Positions 34,448 to 43,783 of a stretch of 64,000 nucleotides of DNA are shown here, in pieces. Numbering within the stretch: position 1 is the stretch's first letter; every line of letters begins with the position of its first letter. The position numbers and the translations under genes are program-made. Origin of the DNA: Gemmatimonadota bacterium (GTDB lineage: Bacteria; Latescibacterota; UBA2968; UBA8231); contig JABJJN010000089.1 in the NCBI GenBank assembly GCA_018660835.1, forward strand, positions 1 to 64,000, in the 5' to 3' direction. The notes under the pieces were generated by a model. The model ran no database searches. It worked only from the letters and a program-made list of their open reading frames with translations, and had not been told where the DNA came from.

Positions 34448-36415
34448 TTGCCCGCCGCACACCAGGCCGGAAATCAAGGTGCACCGGTGCCACCCTTTGG
34501 CGGCATCGGTGCCGCCTTCGATCCGCTGGCTGACCTCCACTTCGCCCAGATCACAGACATGCACCTGTCCACCGAGCGCCGCTGCCTGCCGCAAGATCTG
34601 CGTGAAGACCTGACACGAATCCTCGATCACCACAGTCTCGATTTCATCATCGCCAGTGGCGACCTCACAGCAGGTGGCAAACCCGCAGAATTTGCCGCCC
34701 TTCGACAGATCTTCGACGACCTGCCAGTGCCTGTCTATCCGGCCCCCGGAAATCACGACGACGACAGTGGCACCGACGCGGTCGCCTATCGACATCAACT
34801 GGGTCCCCTACACTACAGCACCGACATCGGGTCGCTGCATCTGGTGGTGTATGATGGCGAAGCCTGGCAGCGAGAGGGGCTCCGTTCCGCTGGCAACCAG
34901 GAGTCCTTCCCGTGGATCGCCTCTAGTATTGATGCGTGGCTCGACACGGATCTTGCTGCGCAACCGGCAGATCGGCCAATCCTCGTAGTCAATCACTTTC
35001 CCTGGGGCGATGAACTCTACGCACGCCTGCATCAACATCGAATCATCGGCGTGCTTTCTGGCCACTGGCACTCGAGTCGTCGTCATCTCGACGCAGGCGG
35101 CATCACCCACTATGCAACACCGACTCTCTGTTTTGGGGGTATCGATCAAACCCCACGAGGCTATAGGGTCTTCGACTATACCGACCACGTACTGCGATGT
35201 GAGAGTCGGAGCCTCACACCCAAGACACTGTGGCCGGGGATCGATCGAGTAGAAACACCTCAACCTGGTTCTGCTTCGTGTGTCCCAACAGCAGATGAAT
35301 GGCCGCAGTTTCATGGTGGTCCGCGGCGCACCGGTTCCCGCGTCGATGGTCCAACCCCCGAGTTGCGACAGGCATGGTCAGCATCGATCGACGGTGGCAT
35401 ACATACAGCGGCCCCAGTCTTGCACCAGGGCCGACTCATGCAGACGACGTGGGATGATGACGATGGCCGCGGCGCTGGTGTGACGGCACTGGATGCGGTC
35501 ACGGGAGAGCAGCAGTGGAGCTTCTCGACCGCTGCATCCGTTCGTCATTCGGCGGCCTGCATGGATGAGGGCGTCTTTGCACTGACCATCACTGGCAAGC
35601 TGGTGGCACTGGATCACACAGATGGAGCACTGCATTGGGCCTACGACTTACCCCATCCAGACAAGCGCTGGGTCTACAGCTCACCCCTGGCCTTTGAAGG
35701 TCGGATCTTCGCCGGTGTCTCATCTCATCTTGTCGCCCTCGACGCACAGAGTGGTGTCGTCCACTGGGTCCGTGACGATCTGGGCTGCGAAGACTGGATC
35801 TCATCCTATCCGTCGCCAGCTACGGACGGTCAACACCTTGTCGTTGCATTCTACAGTCAGCCGACGAGTCTCATCGTCCTTGATCTGGCGACGGGGGCCA
35901 CCATCTGGCAGCGTGATGGCGAGAAATCCAACCACGTGTATTCCACGCCTGTCATCGGCGACGGTGTACTCTATGCCGTGAGTGGCTCCGCCCTTCGCTG
36001 TCTGAGTTTGTCCACGGGCAACCTTCATTGGGAGTGCCCCGTCTCGTTGCAGAGGATTCAGACAACACCGGCTCTGACAGATGATTACCTCATCCTTTCG
36101 ACAGGTTCCGGCGAGGTACATGCCGTCGCCATCGACACGGGTCGCATCGTGTGGACGTGGCAAGTGGAGACCCACACACCACTGTTCACACCCTATCTAC
36201 GGGAAGGCCCCACAACATTGAGCTCACCCGTGGTGGCCGGTGACCTCGTGTGGGTCAGTGCCGCAGATGGCTATGTCTACTGCCTGAGCCTGCAGACCGG
36301 TGCCCTTGCAGGTCTTCTTTCCATGAACAGTCCTCTCGGTGCCGCACCTTTGCCGAGTACTGATGCTCTATGGATTGGGGCAACGGACGGAACGATCAGA
36401 TGCCTGTGTGCCTGA
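34448..36415 (+). CDS. Metallophosphoesterase fused to PQQ-like beta-propeller
   Basis: A 655-aa protein. An N-terminal calcineurin-like phosphoesterase (about 30-250) shows the five metal-ligand motifs: D37 and H39 (ITDMHLS), D72 (SGDLTAGG), N102-H103 (GNHDD), NHFPWG and GHWHSS. From about residue 285 (EWPQFHGGPRRTG) a PQQ-type WD-like propeller follows, with blades such as VTALDAVTGEQQWSF and LRCLSLSTGNLHWEC. No signal peptide is seen. The start is uncertain (TTG 34448 or GTG 34487; no nearby ATG upstream of the catalytic motif). The propeller may bind a ligand or polymer; true quinone binding is not shown. Confidence 0.8.
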   Translation: MPAAHQAGNQGAPVPPFGGIGAAFDPLADLHFAQITDMHLSTERRCLPQDLREDLTRILDHHSLDFIIASGDLTAGGKPAEFAALRQIFDDLPVPVYPAPGNHDDDSGTDAVAYRHQLGPLHYSTDIGSLHLVVYDGEAWQREGLRSAGNQESFPWIASSIDAWLDTDLAAQPADRPILVVNHFPWGDELYARLHQHRIIGVLSGHWHSSRRHLDAGGITHYATPTLCFGGIDQTPRGYRVFDYTDHVLRCESRSLTPKTLWPGIDRVETPQPGSASCVPTADEWPQFHGGPRRTGSRVDGPTPELRQAWSASIDGGIHTAAPVLHQGRLMQTTWDDDDGRGAGVTALDAVTGEQQWSFSTAASVRHSAACMDEGVFALTITGKLVALDHTDGALHWAYDLPHPDKRWVYSSPLAFEGRIFAGVSSHLVALDAQSGVVHWVRDDLGCEDWISSYPSPATDGQHLVVAFYSQPTSLIVLDLATGATIWQRDGEKSNHVYSTPVIGDGVLYAVSGSALRCLSLSTGNLHWECPVSLQRIQTTPALTDDYLILSTGSGEVHAVAIDTGRIVWTWQVETHTPLFTPYLREGPTTLSSPVVAGDLVWVSAADGYVYCLSLQTGALAGLLSMNSPLGAAPLPSTDALWIGATDGTIRCLCA

Positions 36416-36443
36416 CGAGCGCATACGAGGACACTTTGCGCGC

Positions 36444-37781
36444 CTACAGATACTCGATCATGCCATCATGGCCATGGCTGACCTGGGCCGAGCTGCCTAG
36501 ATCCCTGAGAATCTGTCGCGTCAGACTCAGTTTGTGCTGCAGATCGTCATCGGTGTGATCGGGGTCGTGGTGCGGAACGATCCAATGCTCCGGTTGAATG
36601 AGGCCTACCAGAGCACAAGCATTGCCGACACTTGAATGCCCCCACCCCACCTTGCTGCCATACTCCGGATTCGTGTATTGGGCCTCGTGAATCAGAACAT
36701 CTACATCGGCGAGGAAGGCCAGTTGCTCGCGGTGGACGGCAAGGCGTTCGTCATTCGGCGCCAGGTCAGCAGGGTCTCCCAGATAACCTTTGAGAAATTC
36801 GTTGTCAGGAAAGAAGGCCAGTCTGCGATCACCTACTTGGATTTTGTATCCCACTGCCGCACCGGGATGCACCGCGTGCGCCCACGTGATGGTCACGTCG
36901 CCGATCTGCAGTGATCCTTCAACGAGATCGGCAAAGCGCAGCTGCGCCTGCATGTCTTCCATTTGCACGGGGAAATAGGCCCGATCGAGCTGGCCTCCGA
37001 AAATCGATTCCACATCCTTGTCGACATTGTGAGGTGCGTGAATATCGATCTCATATCCGGGGATATAAGCAGGCGAGAAAAAGGGAAACCCTTGTATATG
37101 ATCCCAGTGGGTATGGGTGATGAATAGGTGCACAGGTCTGGGGCCTGCTGCGGCGAGCGCCCTGCCGGCATCGCGAATACCCGATCCCGCATCAAAGAGG
37201 ATATGTGTATCACCACTTACCACCTCCATGCAGGTCGTATTGCCACCGTGACGCACATAGTCGGGGCCCGAGACGGGAATCGAACCACGAGTCCCCCACA
37301 GTCGGATCGTGGTCGCCGTCGCCGATCGAATCTGCGGATTGTATTCGGCTACTTGGACCATATCGCTGTCGACGCCTGCATCTCGCGCCACCTCCGCAGT
37401 GCCCAGGGCGGCCGCTACGGCGTCTACCAATTTCTGTCGCGACACAGGTTTGGCGAGAAAATCGACGGCGCCCAATTCGCCCGCTTGCTCAATCTCCGTC
37501 TTGTAGTCCTTGGCGGAACAGACGATCACGGAGATCTCCGCCATTTGCGGATCTCCCTGCAGCTGCTCCAGCACCTGAAATCCGTCGAGCTTGGGCATCA
37601 TCAGATCGAGAACCAGCACGTCAGGACGGCGCTCGCGGGCCATGGCCAGACACTGTTCCCCGTCCGCGGCGCGATTTACTTCGAAGCCGGCCTGGCGCAG
37701 GGCGGCCGCCATCGTCATCGCCAGAACGTCGGAGTCTTCGCTGAGCAGTATAGTAGGGCACAGAAGGCATGATCTAATCAC
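36444..37781 (-). CDS. Response-regulator / metallo-beta-lactamase fusion protein
   Basis: A 445-aa protein. An N-terminal receiver domain (about 9-128) has ILLSEDSD, the phosphorylated Asp D59 (VLVLDLMMPKLDG) and Lys K111 (FLAKPVS). From about residue 157 a metallo-beta-lactamase-fold domain begins with TTIRLWGTRGSIPVSGP. It carries the metal site THTHWDHIQG (H223, H225, D227, H228) and later His/Asp ligands. This MBL type is often a phosphodiesterase or hydrolase. Phosphorylation would presumably gate its activity. No cognate kinase is adjacent. It converges on the phosphoesterase-propeller gene. Confidence 0.85.
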   Translation of the reverse strand: MIRSCLLCPTILLSEDSDVLAMTMAAALRQAGFEVNRAADGEQCLAMARERRPDVLVLDLMMPKLDGFQVLEQLQGDPQMAEISVIVCSAKDYKTEIEQAGELGAVDFLAKPVSRQKLVDAVAAALGTAEVARDAGVDSDMVQVAEYNPQIRSATATTIRLWGTRGSIPVSGPDYVRHGGNTTCMEVVSGDTHILFDAGSGIRDAGRALAAAGPRPVHLFITHTHWDHIQGFPFFSPAYIPGYEIDIHAPHNVDKDVESIFGGQLDRAYFPVQMEDMQAQLRFADLVEGSLQIGDVTITWAHAVHPGAAVGYKIQVGDRRLAFFPDNEFLKGYLGDPADLAPNDERLAVHREQLAFLADVDVLIHEAQYTNPEYGSKVGWGHSSVGNACALVGLIQPEHWIVPHHDPDHTDDDLQHKLSLTRQILRDLGSSAQVSHGHDGMIEYL

Positions 37782-37937
37782 GGTCTCCAGAATTTTGACA
37801 GATGTGCAAGCAAAGGCGTCCAGACCTTTGCGGCAACCGCGTCAGGATGAGGTGCGTCGCGGCGGCCCTGCCGTGAAAGAGCCACATGCCTACATTCAAT
37901 TCCTGCACCTGAGCCCTACAACTGGAGCTGTCCCACT

Positions 37938-38825
37938 GTGACTGCCGTGATTGAATCCTGTCCCGATCAGATTTCCGCCGCCCACCGAGCGCAATACACT
38001 GAACTGGGATATGTCGCCTTCCAGAATGTGCTATCTCCAGAGGAAGTGGAGGCTGCCCGGGTCGCCTTACGCGAGGTGACCCATTCCATGATGCGGCAAC
38101 TCGAGACGGGTCAGGCCAGTCTTCAACAGGCTCCAGCAGGAGCAACGAAGAACTATGCAGGTCCCCGCGTCGTGACTGAGACGGGGTGTGCGATTCATTT
38201 TGAGTCTGGCGTCGATCCGCGTGCATTGACGCCGGAAGAGGCTGAATTGAACTATCGCAAGCTACACGACTATGACCAGCAACATCCGGTCTTTCAGAAT
38301 CTCGTTGAGCATACCAAGATCCGTGGCTTTCTTGGTGATCTGATCGGCCAGGAGATGGTCCTGAAGGCGACGATGGCACTCTCCAAACCACCTTTCATCG
38401 GTTCGGAGAAGCCCTGGCATCAGGACAATGCCTATTTCAACTGGCTCCCCCTGGATATGGTAGGTACGTGCTGGCTCGCCCTGGATGACGCGACCATCGA
38501 CAATGGCTGCATGCATCTGTTGGTCGGCCAACATCAGCGCGGCCCCCTGCGCCACCATCACACGATCGATTGTGAGATCCTTCCGGACCGTATTGATCCA
38601 ACCCAAGCCACACCCGTGGAACTGACAGCGGGCGGAGCGCTGTTTTTCTCTGCTCTGCTGCCACATCAGACACCGCCGAATAGCTCTCCAGAGCGGCGGC
38701 GAGCCCTGCAATTCCAGTATCGAGGTGTCGAGGCACACCAGGTCTCACAGGAGGAATTTGGCAAGGTCTTCGCCGAAGCGGACGGACAACCTGCGTCCTG
38801 TGCTCTGGCCTACGAAAATGGCTGA
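37938..38825 (+). CDS. PhyH-family (phytanoyl-CoA dioxygenase-like) Fe(II)/2-oxoglutarate oxygenase, 1
   Basis: A 295-aa double-stranded beta-helix oxygenase. Iron ligands H161-x-D163 lie in WHQDNAYFNW and the distal H243 in ALLPHQTPPNSS, followed by Arg residues suited to binding 2-oxoglutarate (PERRRALQFQ). The substrate is unknown. It ends 48 bp before nuoA in the same direction, but no functional link to complex I is evident. It is one of four PhyH-like genes in the window. Confidence 0.85.
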   Translation: MTAVIESCPDQISAAHRAQYTELGYVAFQNVLSPEEVEAARVALREVTHSMMRQLETGQASLQQAPAGATKNYAGPRVVTETGCAIHFESGVDPRALTPEEAELNYRKLHDYDQQHPVFQNLVEHTKIRGFLGDLIGQEMVLKATMALSKPPFIGSEKPWHQDNAYFNWLPLDMVGTCWLALDDATIDNGCMHLLVGQHQRGPLRHHHTIDCEILPDRIDPTQATPVELTAGGALFFSALLPHQTPPNSSPERRRALQFQYRGVEAHQVSQEEFGKVFAEADGQPASCALAYENG

Positions 38826-38873
38826 GCCGCACCGCTTGCCTGCTAAGAAACACTTGATTATTGTCGAGCCCTG

Positions 38874-39245
38874 ATGGAAACCTACCCTGACTATGCTTTC
38901 TTCGGCACGCTGCTTGTCGTGGGCACGATTCTCGGCATTGCACCGGTCGTGGCACCACTGTTTCTGGCGCCGCGTTCACGTGGCCGCAAGACCCTCGACA
39001 CCTATGAGTGTGGTGTCGACACCGAGGGCAGTGCGTGGATGCGCTTTGACATTTCGTATTACCTGTTCGCACTGATTTTCGTCGTCTTTGAAGTAGATGT
39101 CCTCTATATCCTGCCTGTGGCCCTTGTCTTCGACACGAGCGCCTATGTCTGGCGTGACCTGGTCGAACTGACCCTCTTTATCGGCATCCTCTTCCTCGCG
39201 GTGATATATGCGTGGAAGCAGGGCGTGCTGAACTGGCGATCGTAA
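38874..39245 (+). CDS. nuoA: NADH-quinone oxidoreductase subunit A
   Basis: A 123-aa protein with three membrane helices and the family stretch [23 protein letters not shown], then [18 protein letters not shown]. It is the first gene of the 11-gene cluster nuoABCDHIJKLMN (38874-48546) and forms part of the membrane arm near the quinone site. Confidence 0.95.
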   Translation: METYPDYAFFGTLLVVGTILGIAPVVAPLFLAPRSRGRKTLDTYECGVDTEGSAWMRFDISYYLFALIFVVFEVDVLYILPVALVFDTSAYVWRDLVELTLFIGILFLAVIYAWKQGVLNWRS

Positions 39246-39247
39246 CA

Positions 39248-39805
39248 GTGGCCGAGAGCACACAGCCCGAGTCGGCCCAGATCGACTCAGATCCCACGCA
39301 GGTCGACCCTGATCTACTCGTAGAGCAAGTCAAGCCGCTGGTTCATCTTGATACCCTTGAAAATCTGCTCAATCACGCGCGCGCAAATTCCCTCTGGCCG
39401 CTGACCTTCGGACTCGCCTGCTGTGCCATTGAAATGATGGCCGTCGGCGCATCACGATTCGACCTGGATCGGATCGGCGCCGGGGTCTTCCGTCCCAGTG
39501 CACGGCAAGCGGACGTGATGATTCTCGCTGGCACCATCTCGCGCAAGATGGGCCCCGTCATTAAGACCTTGTGGGACCAGATGCCGTCGCCAAAATGGGC
39601 CATCGCCATGGGCGGTTGCACCATCGATGGAGGGCCCTTCAAATACCCCGGACAATACGCCATCATCGAGGGCGCAGACCGCATCATCCCCGTAGACGTG
39701 TATGTACCGGGATGTCCACCACGCCCTGAAGCGCTCTTTGCCGGAATCCTCAGGTTGGAAGAGAAGATCAAAGCCGGCGATACGGGCTGGGGGAAGTCAG
39801 CGTGA
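39248..39805 (+). CDS. nuoB: NADH-quinone oxidoreductase subunit B
   Basis: A 185-aa subunit carrying cluster N2. Its ligand motifs are visible: [11 protein letters not shown], the Cys in [10 protein letters not shown], and [19 protein letters not shown] 39248 is taken as the start because it lies 3 bp after the nuoA stop and the longer reading from 39212 runs inside nuoA. It overlaps nuoC by 4 bp. Confidence 0.95.
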   Translation: MAESTQPESAQIDSDPTQVDPDLLVEQVKPLVHLDTLENLLNHARANSLWPLTFGLACCAIEMMAVGASRFDLDRIGAGVFRPSARQADVMILAGTISRKMGPVIKTLWDQMPSPKWAIAMGGCTIDGGPFKYPGQYAIIEGADRIIPVDVYVPGCPPRPEALFAGILRLEEKIKAGDTGWGKSA

Positions 39806-40302
39806 GCGAGTTGGCGGACAACATCACCGCCATGGAGGGCGTCACAGTCGGTGACGCTGGGGACGTCGCGAAGGGATGCCAACACCAACTTCGTTGTGAA
39901 CTTGCTGCGCTTCGACCGGCCGCCGCCCTGTGCAAGCAATCTGGCTATCATCTTGAGCACATCACCTGTCTGGATCTACGGGCCGACGAGGGTGGGTGCA
40001 TGCGTCTGGCCTATCAGTTCAATCAACAGGGCGCGCCCGATCGACTGCTGCTGCATGTCGAGATTGCCCCCGATGCACATGGCGTCACCATCAGTGATCT
40101 GTTTCGGGGTGCCGACTGGTATGAACGCGAGGTCTTCGACATGCATGGTGTGATCATCGACGGGCACGCTGATCTGCGACGCCTGCTGATGCCAGAAGAC
40201 TACGTGGGTCACCCCCTGTTGAAGGACTTCACTGATGAAGATCCGGAGCGACATATCATGGCCGCTCCTATGCCGGCGCCTGAAGCCAAAAATGAAGGCT
40301 GA
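39802..40302 (+). CDS. nuoC: NADH-quinone oxidoreductase subunit C
   Basis: A 166-aa 30-kDa-type subunit with the hallmark [41 protein letters not shown] (motif core about residues 105-145). GTG start overlaps the nuoB stop. NuoC and NuoD are separate genes here, not fused as in E. coli. Confidence 0.95.
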   Translation: MSELADNITAMEGVTVGDAGDVAKGCQHQLRCELAALRPAAALCKQSGYHLEHITCLDLRADEGGCMRLAYQFNQQGAPDRLLLHVEIAPDAHGVTISDLFRGADWYEREVFDMHGVIIDGHADLRRLLMPEDYVGHPLLKDFTDEDPERHIMAAPMPAPEAKNEG

Positions 40303-40314
40303 GGCTGAGGGGCG

Positions 40315-41448
40315 ATGACTGATACGATCGAGTTGGTGCCGGATGCCAGTGATCCGGAAACGTATTTTCTCAACATGGGCCCGCAGCACCCCTCGACGCA
40401 TGGTGTGCTACGCATCAGACTGCATTTGGAGGGCGAGCGCATCCTCGCCGCTGATCCGATCATCGGTTACGGACATCGTGCCCATGAGAAAATGGCGGAG
40501 AACCGCGACTATCTGCAGTTCCTGCCCAATTCCAGTCGTATCGACTATCTATCGGGCATGATTTACAACCTGGCCTACTGCCAGGCGATCGAGCACGCGC
40601 TCGAATTGGAAGTACCGGAACGCGCGCAGATCATCCGCATCATCTGCGGTGAACTCAATCGGATCTCCAGTCACCTGCTTTGGCTCGGCACCTTCGTACT
40701 CGATCTGGGTGGATTCACCCCCTTCCTCTACGGCTTCGACGATCGCGAGAAGATCCTCGACATTCTCGACTCGATCACCGGATCCCGCCTTACCTACTGC
40801 TATGGTCGTTTTGGTGGGGTGACGATGGATGTAGATGATGTGTTTCTGCGTCGCACCGCTGACTTTTGTGACTACTTCAAGACGCGCCTGAGCGAGTATC
40901 ACGAGTTGGTCACTGGCAATGTGATCTATCAGCACCGTACGAAAAATGTCGGTGTCATCGGCACTGAGCTGATTCAGGATTATGCCCTCTCCGGTCCCGT
41001 GCTGCGCGCCGCCGGCGTGGCGCAGGATGTGCGCAAAGACGAACCCTACGGAGGGTATGAGCGCTTCGACTTCGATGTACCAATTGGTGAACGTGGCGGC
41101 GACTGCTTCGATCGCCATACGGTGCGCATGGAGGAGATGGTGCAGAGCATGCGCATCATTGAGCAAGCGCTGGCCTGTATTCCTGAGGGCCCCATCATGG
41201 CGCCGAAGGCGCCGAAGCGTTTCCGCCCCCCAGCAGGCGACTATTACTTCGCCGTCGAATCCGCGCGTGGACACTTCGGGATCTTCATCACCAGCGACGG
41301 TTCAGATGTGCCAGTGCGTAACAAGCTGCGCACGCCTTCTTTCGTAAATGTCTCCACCATGCCCATCGTTCTGCCCGGCACGATGCTCGCCGATACGGTC
41401 GCGGTTCTGGGCAGTATCGACATCGTCGTTCCTGAGATCGACCGATGA
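40315..41448 (+). CDS. nuoD: NADH-quinone oxidoreductase subunit D
   Basis: A 377-aa 49-kDa subunit contributing to the quinone pocket. The N-terminal NMGPQHPSTHGVLR and the later YGHRAHEKMAE, LTYCYGRFGGVTMD and YEVESARGHFG-like (YFAVESARGHFG) stretches are conserved in the family. It overlaps nuoH by 4 bp. Confidence 0.95.
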   Translation: MTDTIELVPDASDPETYFLNMGPQHPSTHGVLRIRLHLEGERILAADPIIGYGHRAHEKMAENRDYLQFLPNSSRIDYLSGMIYNLAYCQAIEHALELEVPERAQIIRIICGELNRISSHLLWLGTFVLDLGGFTPFLYGFDDREKILDILDSITGSRLTYCYGRFGGVTMDVDDVFLRRTADFCDYFKTRLSEYHELVTGNVIYQHRTKNVGVIGTELIQDYALSGPVLRAAGVAQDVRKDEPYGGYERFDFDVPIGERGGDCFDRHTVRMEEMVQSMRIIEQALACIPEGPIMAPKAPKRFRPPAGDYYFAVESARGHFGIFITSDGSDVPVRNKLRTPSFVNVSTMPIVLPGTMLADTVAVLGSIDIVVPEIDR

Positions 41449-42419
41449 CGGATTTTCCGCAAATCTTCGGTGGTCATTGGCCGGCCGTGCTGGCGGCGAC
41501 GGCGGCGATCATGGGATTCATCACCGTCAACGCATTGGCGCTGATCTGGCTCGAGCGCAAGGTGAGTGCGCGCATACAACGACGCTACGGACCGACAGAA
41601 GTCGGCCCCTTTGGACTGCTGCAGACACTGATGGATGTGGTGAAACTCGTCGGCAAGGAGCTCATCACACCCGACCACGTGCACAAGACGCTGTATCTGA
41701 TCGCGCCGGTCCTCGTCTTTGCGCCCCTCTTGGCGTTGCTGTCCTTGATCCCCATCGATGAGGGATGGGTCTTCCACGACTACGACATCGCCCTCGTCTT
41801 ACTCCTGGCATTTTCAAGTTTGAACATCATCGGCATCTTTGCTGCGGGGTGGGGCTCGAACAACAAATACGCTCTGCTTGGGGCGGTACGTGCCGTAGCG
41901 CAGAATATCTCCTACGAGATCCCCCTGCTGCTGGCCGTGATCCCCATCGTGCTCATGACGCGGTCTTTGAGTTTGTACGAGATCGCCAGCGCGCAGGGCA
42001 GCTATCCCTTCGTGCTTGTTCAGCCTCTGGCGGCGCTCATTTACTTCATCGCAGGTACGGCCGAGACCAATCGCGCCCCCTTCGATATTCCTGAAGCGGA
42101 GTCGGAACTGGTCGCCGGGTTCCACACGGAATACTCAGGCATGCGCTTTGGTGTGTTCTTTCTGGCCGAATTCACCCACATGGTCATCATCTGTTCTGTG
42201 GCGACGATTCTGTTCCTCGGCGGCTGGAATGGTCCTTTGCTTCCGGGTTGGCTGTGGTTCTTTCTGAAGGTGTATTCACTGATTCTGGTCATGATGTGGT
42301 TCCGCTGGACCTTTCCACGACTACGTTTCGATCAACTCATGTCCCTCGCCTGGATGATTCTGGTACCGCTGGCCCTCGTGAACCTTCTTGCCACCACTGT
42401 CCTCATCAAGCTTCTCTAG
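41445..42419 (+). CDS. nuoH: NADH-quinone oxidoreductase subunit H
   Basis: A 324-aa membrane subunit with about eight helices. ERKVSARIQRRYGP in the first loop, the acidic loop AETNRAPFDIPEAESELVAG and the late FRWTFPRLRFDQLM are family signatures lining the quinone channel. Same operon; nuoI begins 11 bp downstream. Confidence 0.95.
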   Translation: MTDFPQIFGGHWPAVLAATAAIMGFITVNALALIWLERKVSARIQRRYGPTEVGPFGLLQTLMDVVKLVGKELITPDHVHKTLYLIAPVLVFAPLLALLSLIPIDEGWVFHDYDIALVLLLAFSSLNIIGIFAAGWGSNNKYALLGAVRAVAQNISYEIPLLLAVIPIVLMTRSLSLYEIASAQGSYPFVLVQPLAALIYFIAGTAETNRAPFDIPEAESELVAGFHTEYSGMRFGVFFLAEFTHMVIICSVATILFLGGWNGPLLPGWLWFFLKVYSLILVMMWFRWTFPRLRFDQLMSLAWMILVPLALVNLLATTVLIKLL

Positions 42420-42429
42420 GCGCGCTCGC

Positions 42430-42984
42430 ATGATCAAAGAGACAATCGTCGGTGCCCGCTCGCTGCTGACCGGCATGAAGGTGACCTTTCTGAATGCCTT
42501 CAAGAAACCTGTCACATCACAGTATCCACGTGAGCGGATCGAGATGTCCGAGGCCTATCGGAATGTCATCGTCCTCGTGGAAAAGGATGATGTCGGGTCT
42601 CATGATTGCATCGACTGCGGTATGTGTGAACGGGTGTGCCCCTCCTTCTGTATCAAGGTGGAGGGTGAGCGACCAGAGGGCATGAAGCGCAAACGCGCGA
42701 CGCGCTTCGAAGTCGACTTCGCCTTGTGTTCGGAGTGTGGTTTGTGTCTGGACGTATGTCCCACAGACACCCTCGGCTACAGTCGTGAATTCGACCAGGC
42801 AGGTTATGGCAGGAACGATTTCCTATACGACCTGCTGGTCCCCTATCGCGAACGTGAAGAGACGGTGCGCACCACATTGCGTGCAGCCGAGGCGGAAGCT
42901 GCTGCTGCAAAGAAGGCCGCTGCTGCAGCCAAAGCGGCGGCCAAGAAAGCAGCAGACGAGACGGGAGAAGGCGATGACAGCTGA
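42430..42984 (+). CDS. nuoI: NADH-quinone oxidoreductase subunit I, with Ala/Lys-rich tail
   Basis: A 184-aa ferredoxin-like subunit. ATG 42430 is chosen; the upstream extension lies inside nuoH. Two 4Fe-4S motifs are present: CIDCGMCERVCP and CSECGLCLDVCP, giving clusters N6a and N6b. The last ~35 residues are an Ala/Lys-rich low-complexity helix ending in acidic residues, beyond the usual family end. It overlaps nuoJ by 11 bp. Confidence 0.95.
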   Translation: MIKETIVGARSLLTGMKVTFLNAFKKPVTSQYPRERIEMSEAYRNVIVLVEKDDVGSHDCIDCGMCERVCPSFCIKVEGERPEGMKRKRATRFEVDFALCSECGLCLDVCPTDTLGYSREFDQAGYGRNDFLYDLLVPYREREETVRTTLRAAEAEAAAAKKAAAAAKAAAKKAADETGEGDDS

Positions 42985-43480
42985 AACCATCGTTGTCGGC
43001 GTGTTCGTCATCGTCGCCGTGGCCGGTGCTGTTTTGGCCGTTCGCTCGCAGCAGATCCTGCACAACATCATTGGCCTTGGCATCAGCCTCTTCGGCATTG
43101 CTGGTCTGTTTCTGCAATTGGGTAGCCCTTTCGTAGCGGCCATGCAGGTGCTCATCTACATCGGCGGTATCGTCGTGGCCATTGTGTTTGCCATGATGCT
43201 CTCCATGGCGATGACGATCAATCCACCCGCACGAAATCTGCCGAAGACGATCTTCGCAGCCATTGGATCAGGCCTGTTTTTCGCGGGACTCGTGGGATTG
43301 TTGAGCAAGACGCACTTCGTGACAAGACCGACAGCGGCTGATGAAGCCTGGGCGGTGAGCCGTATCGGCAACGCCCTCCTCGAGCACTACAATCTCGTCT
43401 TCGAGACTCTGTCCGTCGTCTTGTTGCTGGCAATTGTCGGCGCCATCCTCATTGCCCGACGAGACAGGACGCCCGCATGA
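42974..43480 (+). CDS. nuoJ: NADH-quinone oxidoreductase subunit J
   Basis: A 168-aa membrane subunit with five helices. Conserved features are the loop around ILHNIIGLGISLFGIAGLFL and the YIGGIVVAIVFAMML helix carrying the pi-bulge region. ATG 42974 lies inside the end of nuoI; it overlaps nuoK by 4 bp. Confidence 0.9.
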   Translation: MTAETIVVGVFVIVAVAGAVLAVRSQQILHNIIGLGISLFGIAGLFLQLGSPFVAAMQVLIYIGGIVVAIVFAMMLSMAMTINPPARNLPKTIFAAIGSGLFFAGLVGLLSKTHFVTRPTAADEAWAVSRIGNALLEHYNLVFETLSVVLLLAIVGAILIARRDRTPA

Positions 43481-43782
43481 CCCTCGAGATGTATTTACTC
43501 CTTAGTGCGGTCTTGTTCTGCCTCGGTCTGTTTGGCGCATTGTCGCAGCGAAATCTGATTGCGGTTCTGATTGGCGTCGAACTGATGATGAACGCCGCAA
43601 GCCTGAACTTCATGGCTTTTAATCGCTTCAGTGTGACCGACCCGTCCACGGGACAGGTCTTCGTCCTCATCATCATCGGTCTTGCTGCCGCCGAGGTGGC
43701 CATCTTCCTGTCCATCATCCTCAACCTGTATCGCCAGCGTCGGACCATCGACCCTGAGTCGATCACAGAATTGAGATACTGA
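43477..43782 (+). CDS. nuoK: NADH-quinone oxidoreductase subunit K
   Basis: A 101-aa three-helix subunit with conserved GVELMMNAASLNFMAF and IGLAAAEVAIFLSIILNLYR, which carry the two membrane Glu residues of the proton path. Length and position are standard. Confidence 0.95.
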   Translation: MTLEMYLLLSAVLFCLGLFGALSQRNLIAVLIGVELMMNAASLNFMAFNRFSVTDPSTGQVFVLIIIGLAAAEVAIFLSIILNLYRQRRTIDPESITELRY

Positions 43783-43783
43783 C

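Noticed and set aside
37262-37290. Minus-strand tRNA T-arm-like stretch
   Set aside because: GGTTCGATTCCCGTC at 37286-37272 looks like a T-loop, but it encodes the conserved WGTRGSIPVSGP stretch of the metallo-beta-lactamase domain, and no acceptor or anticodon arm fits.
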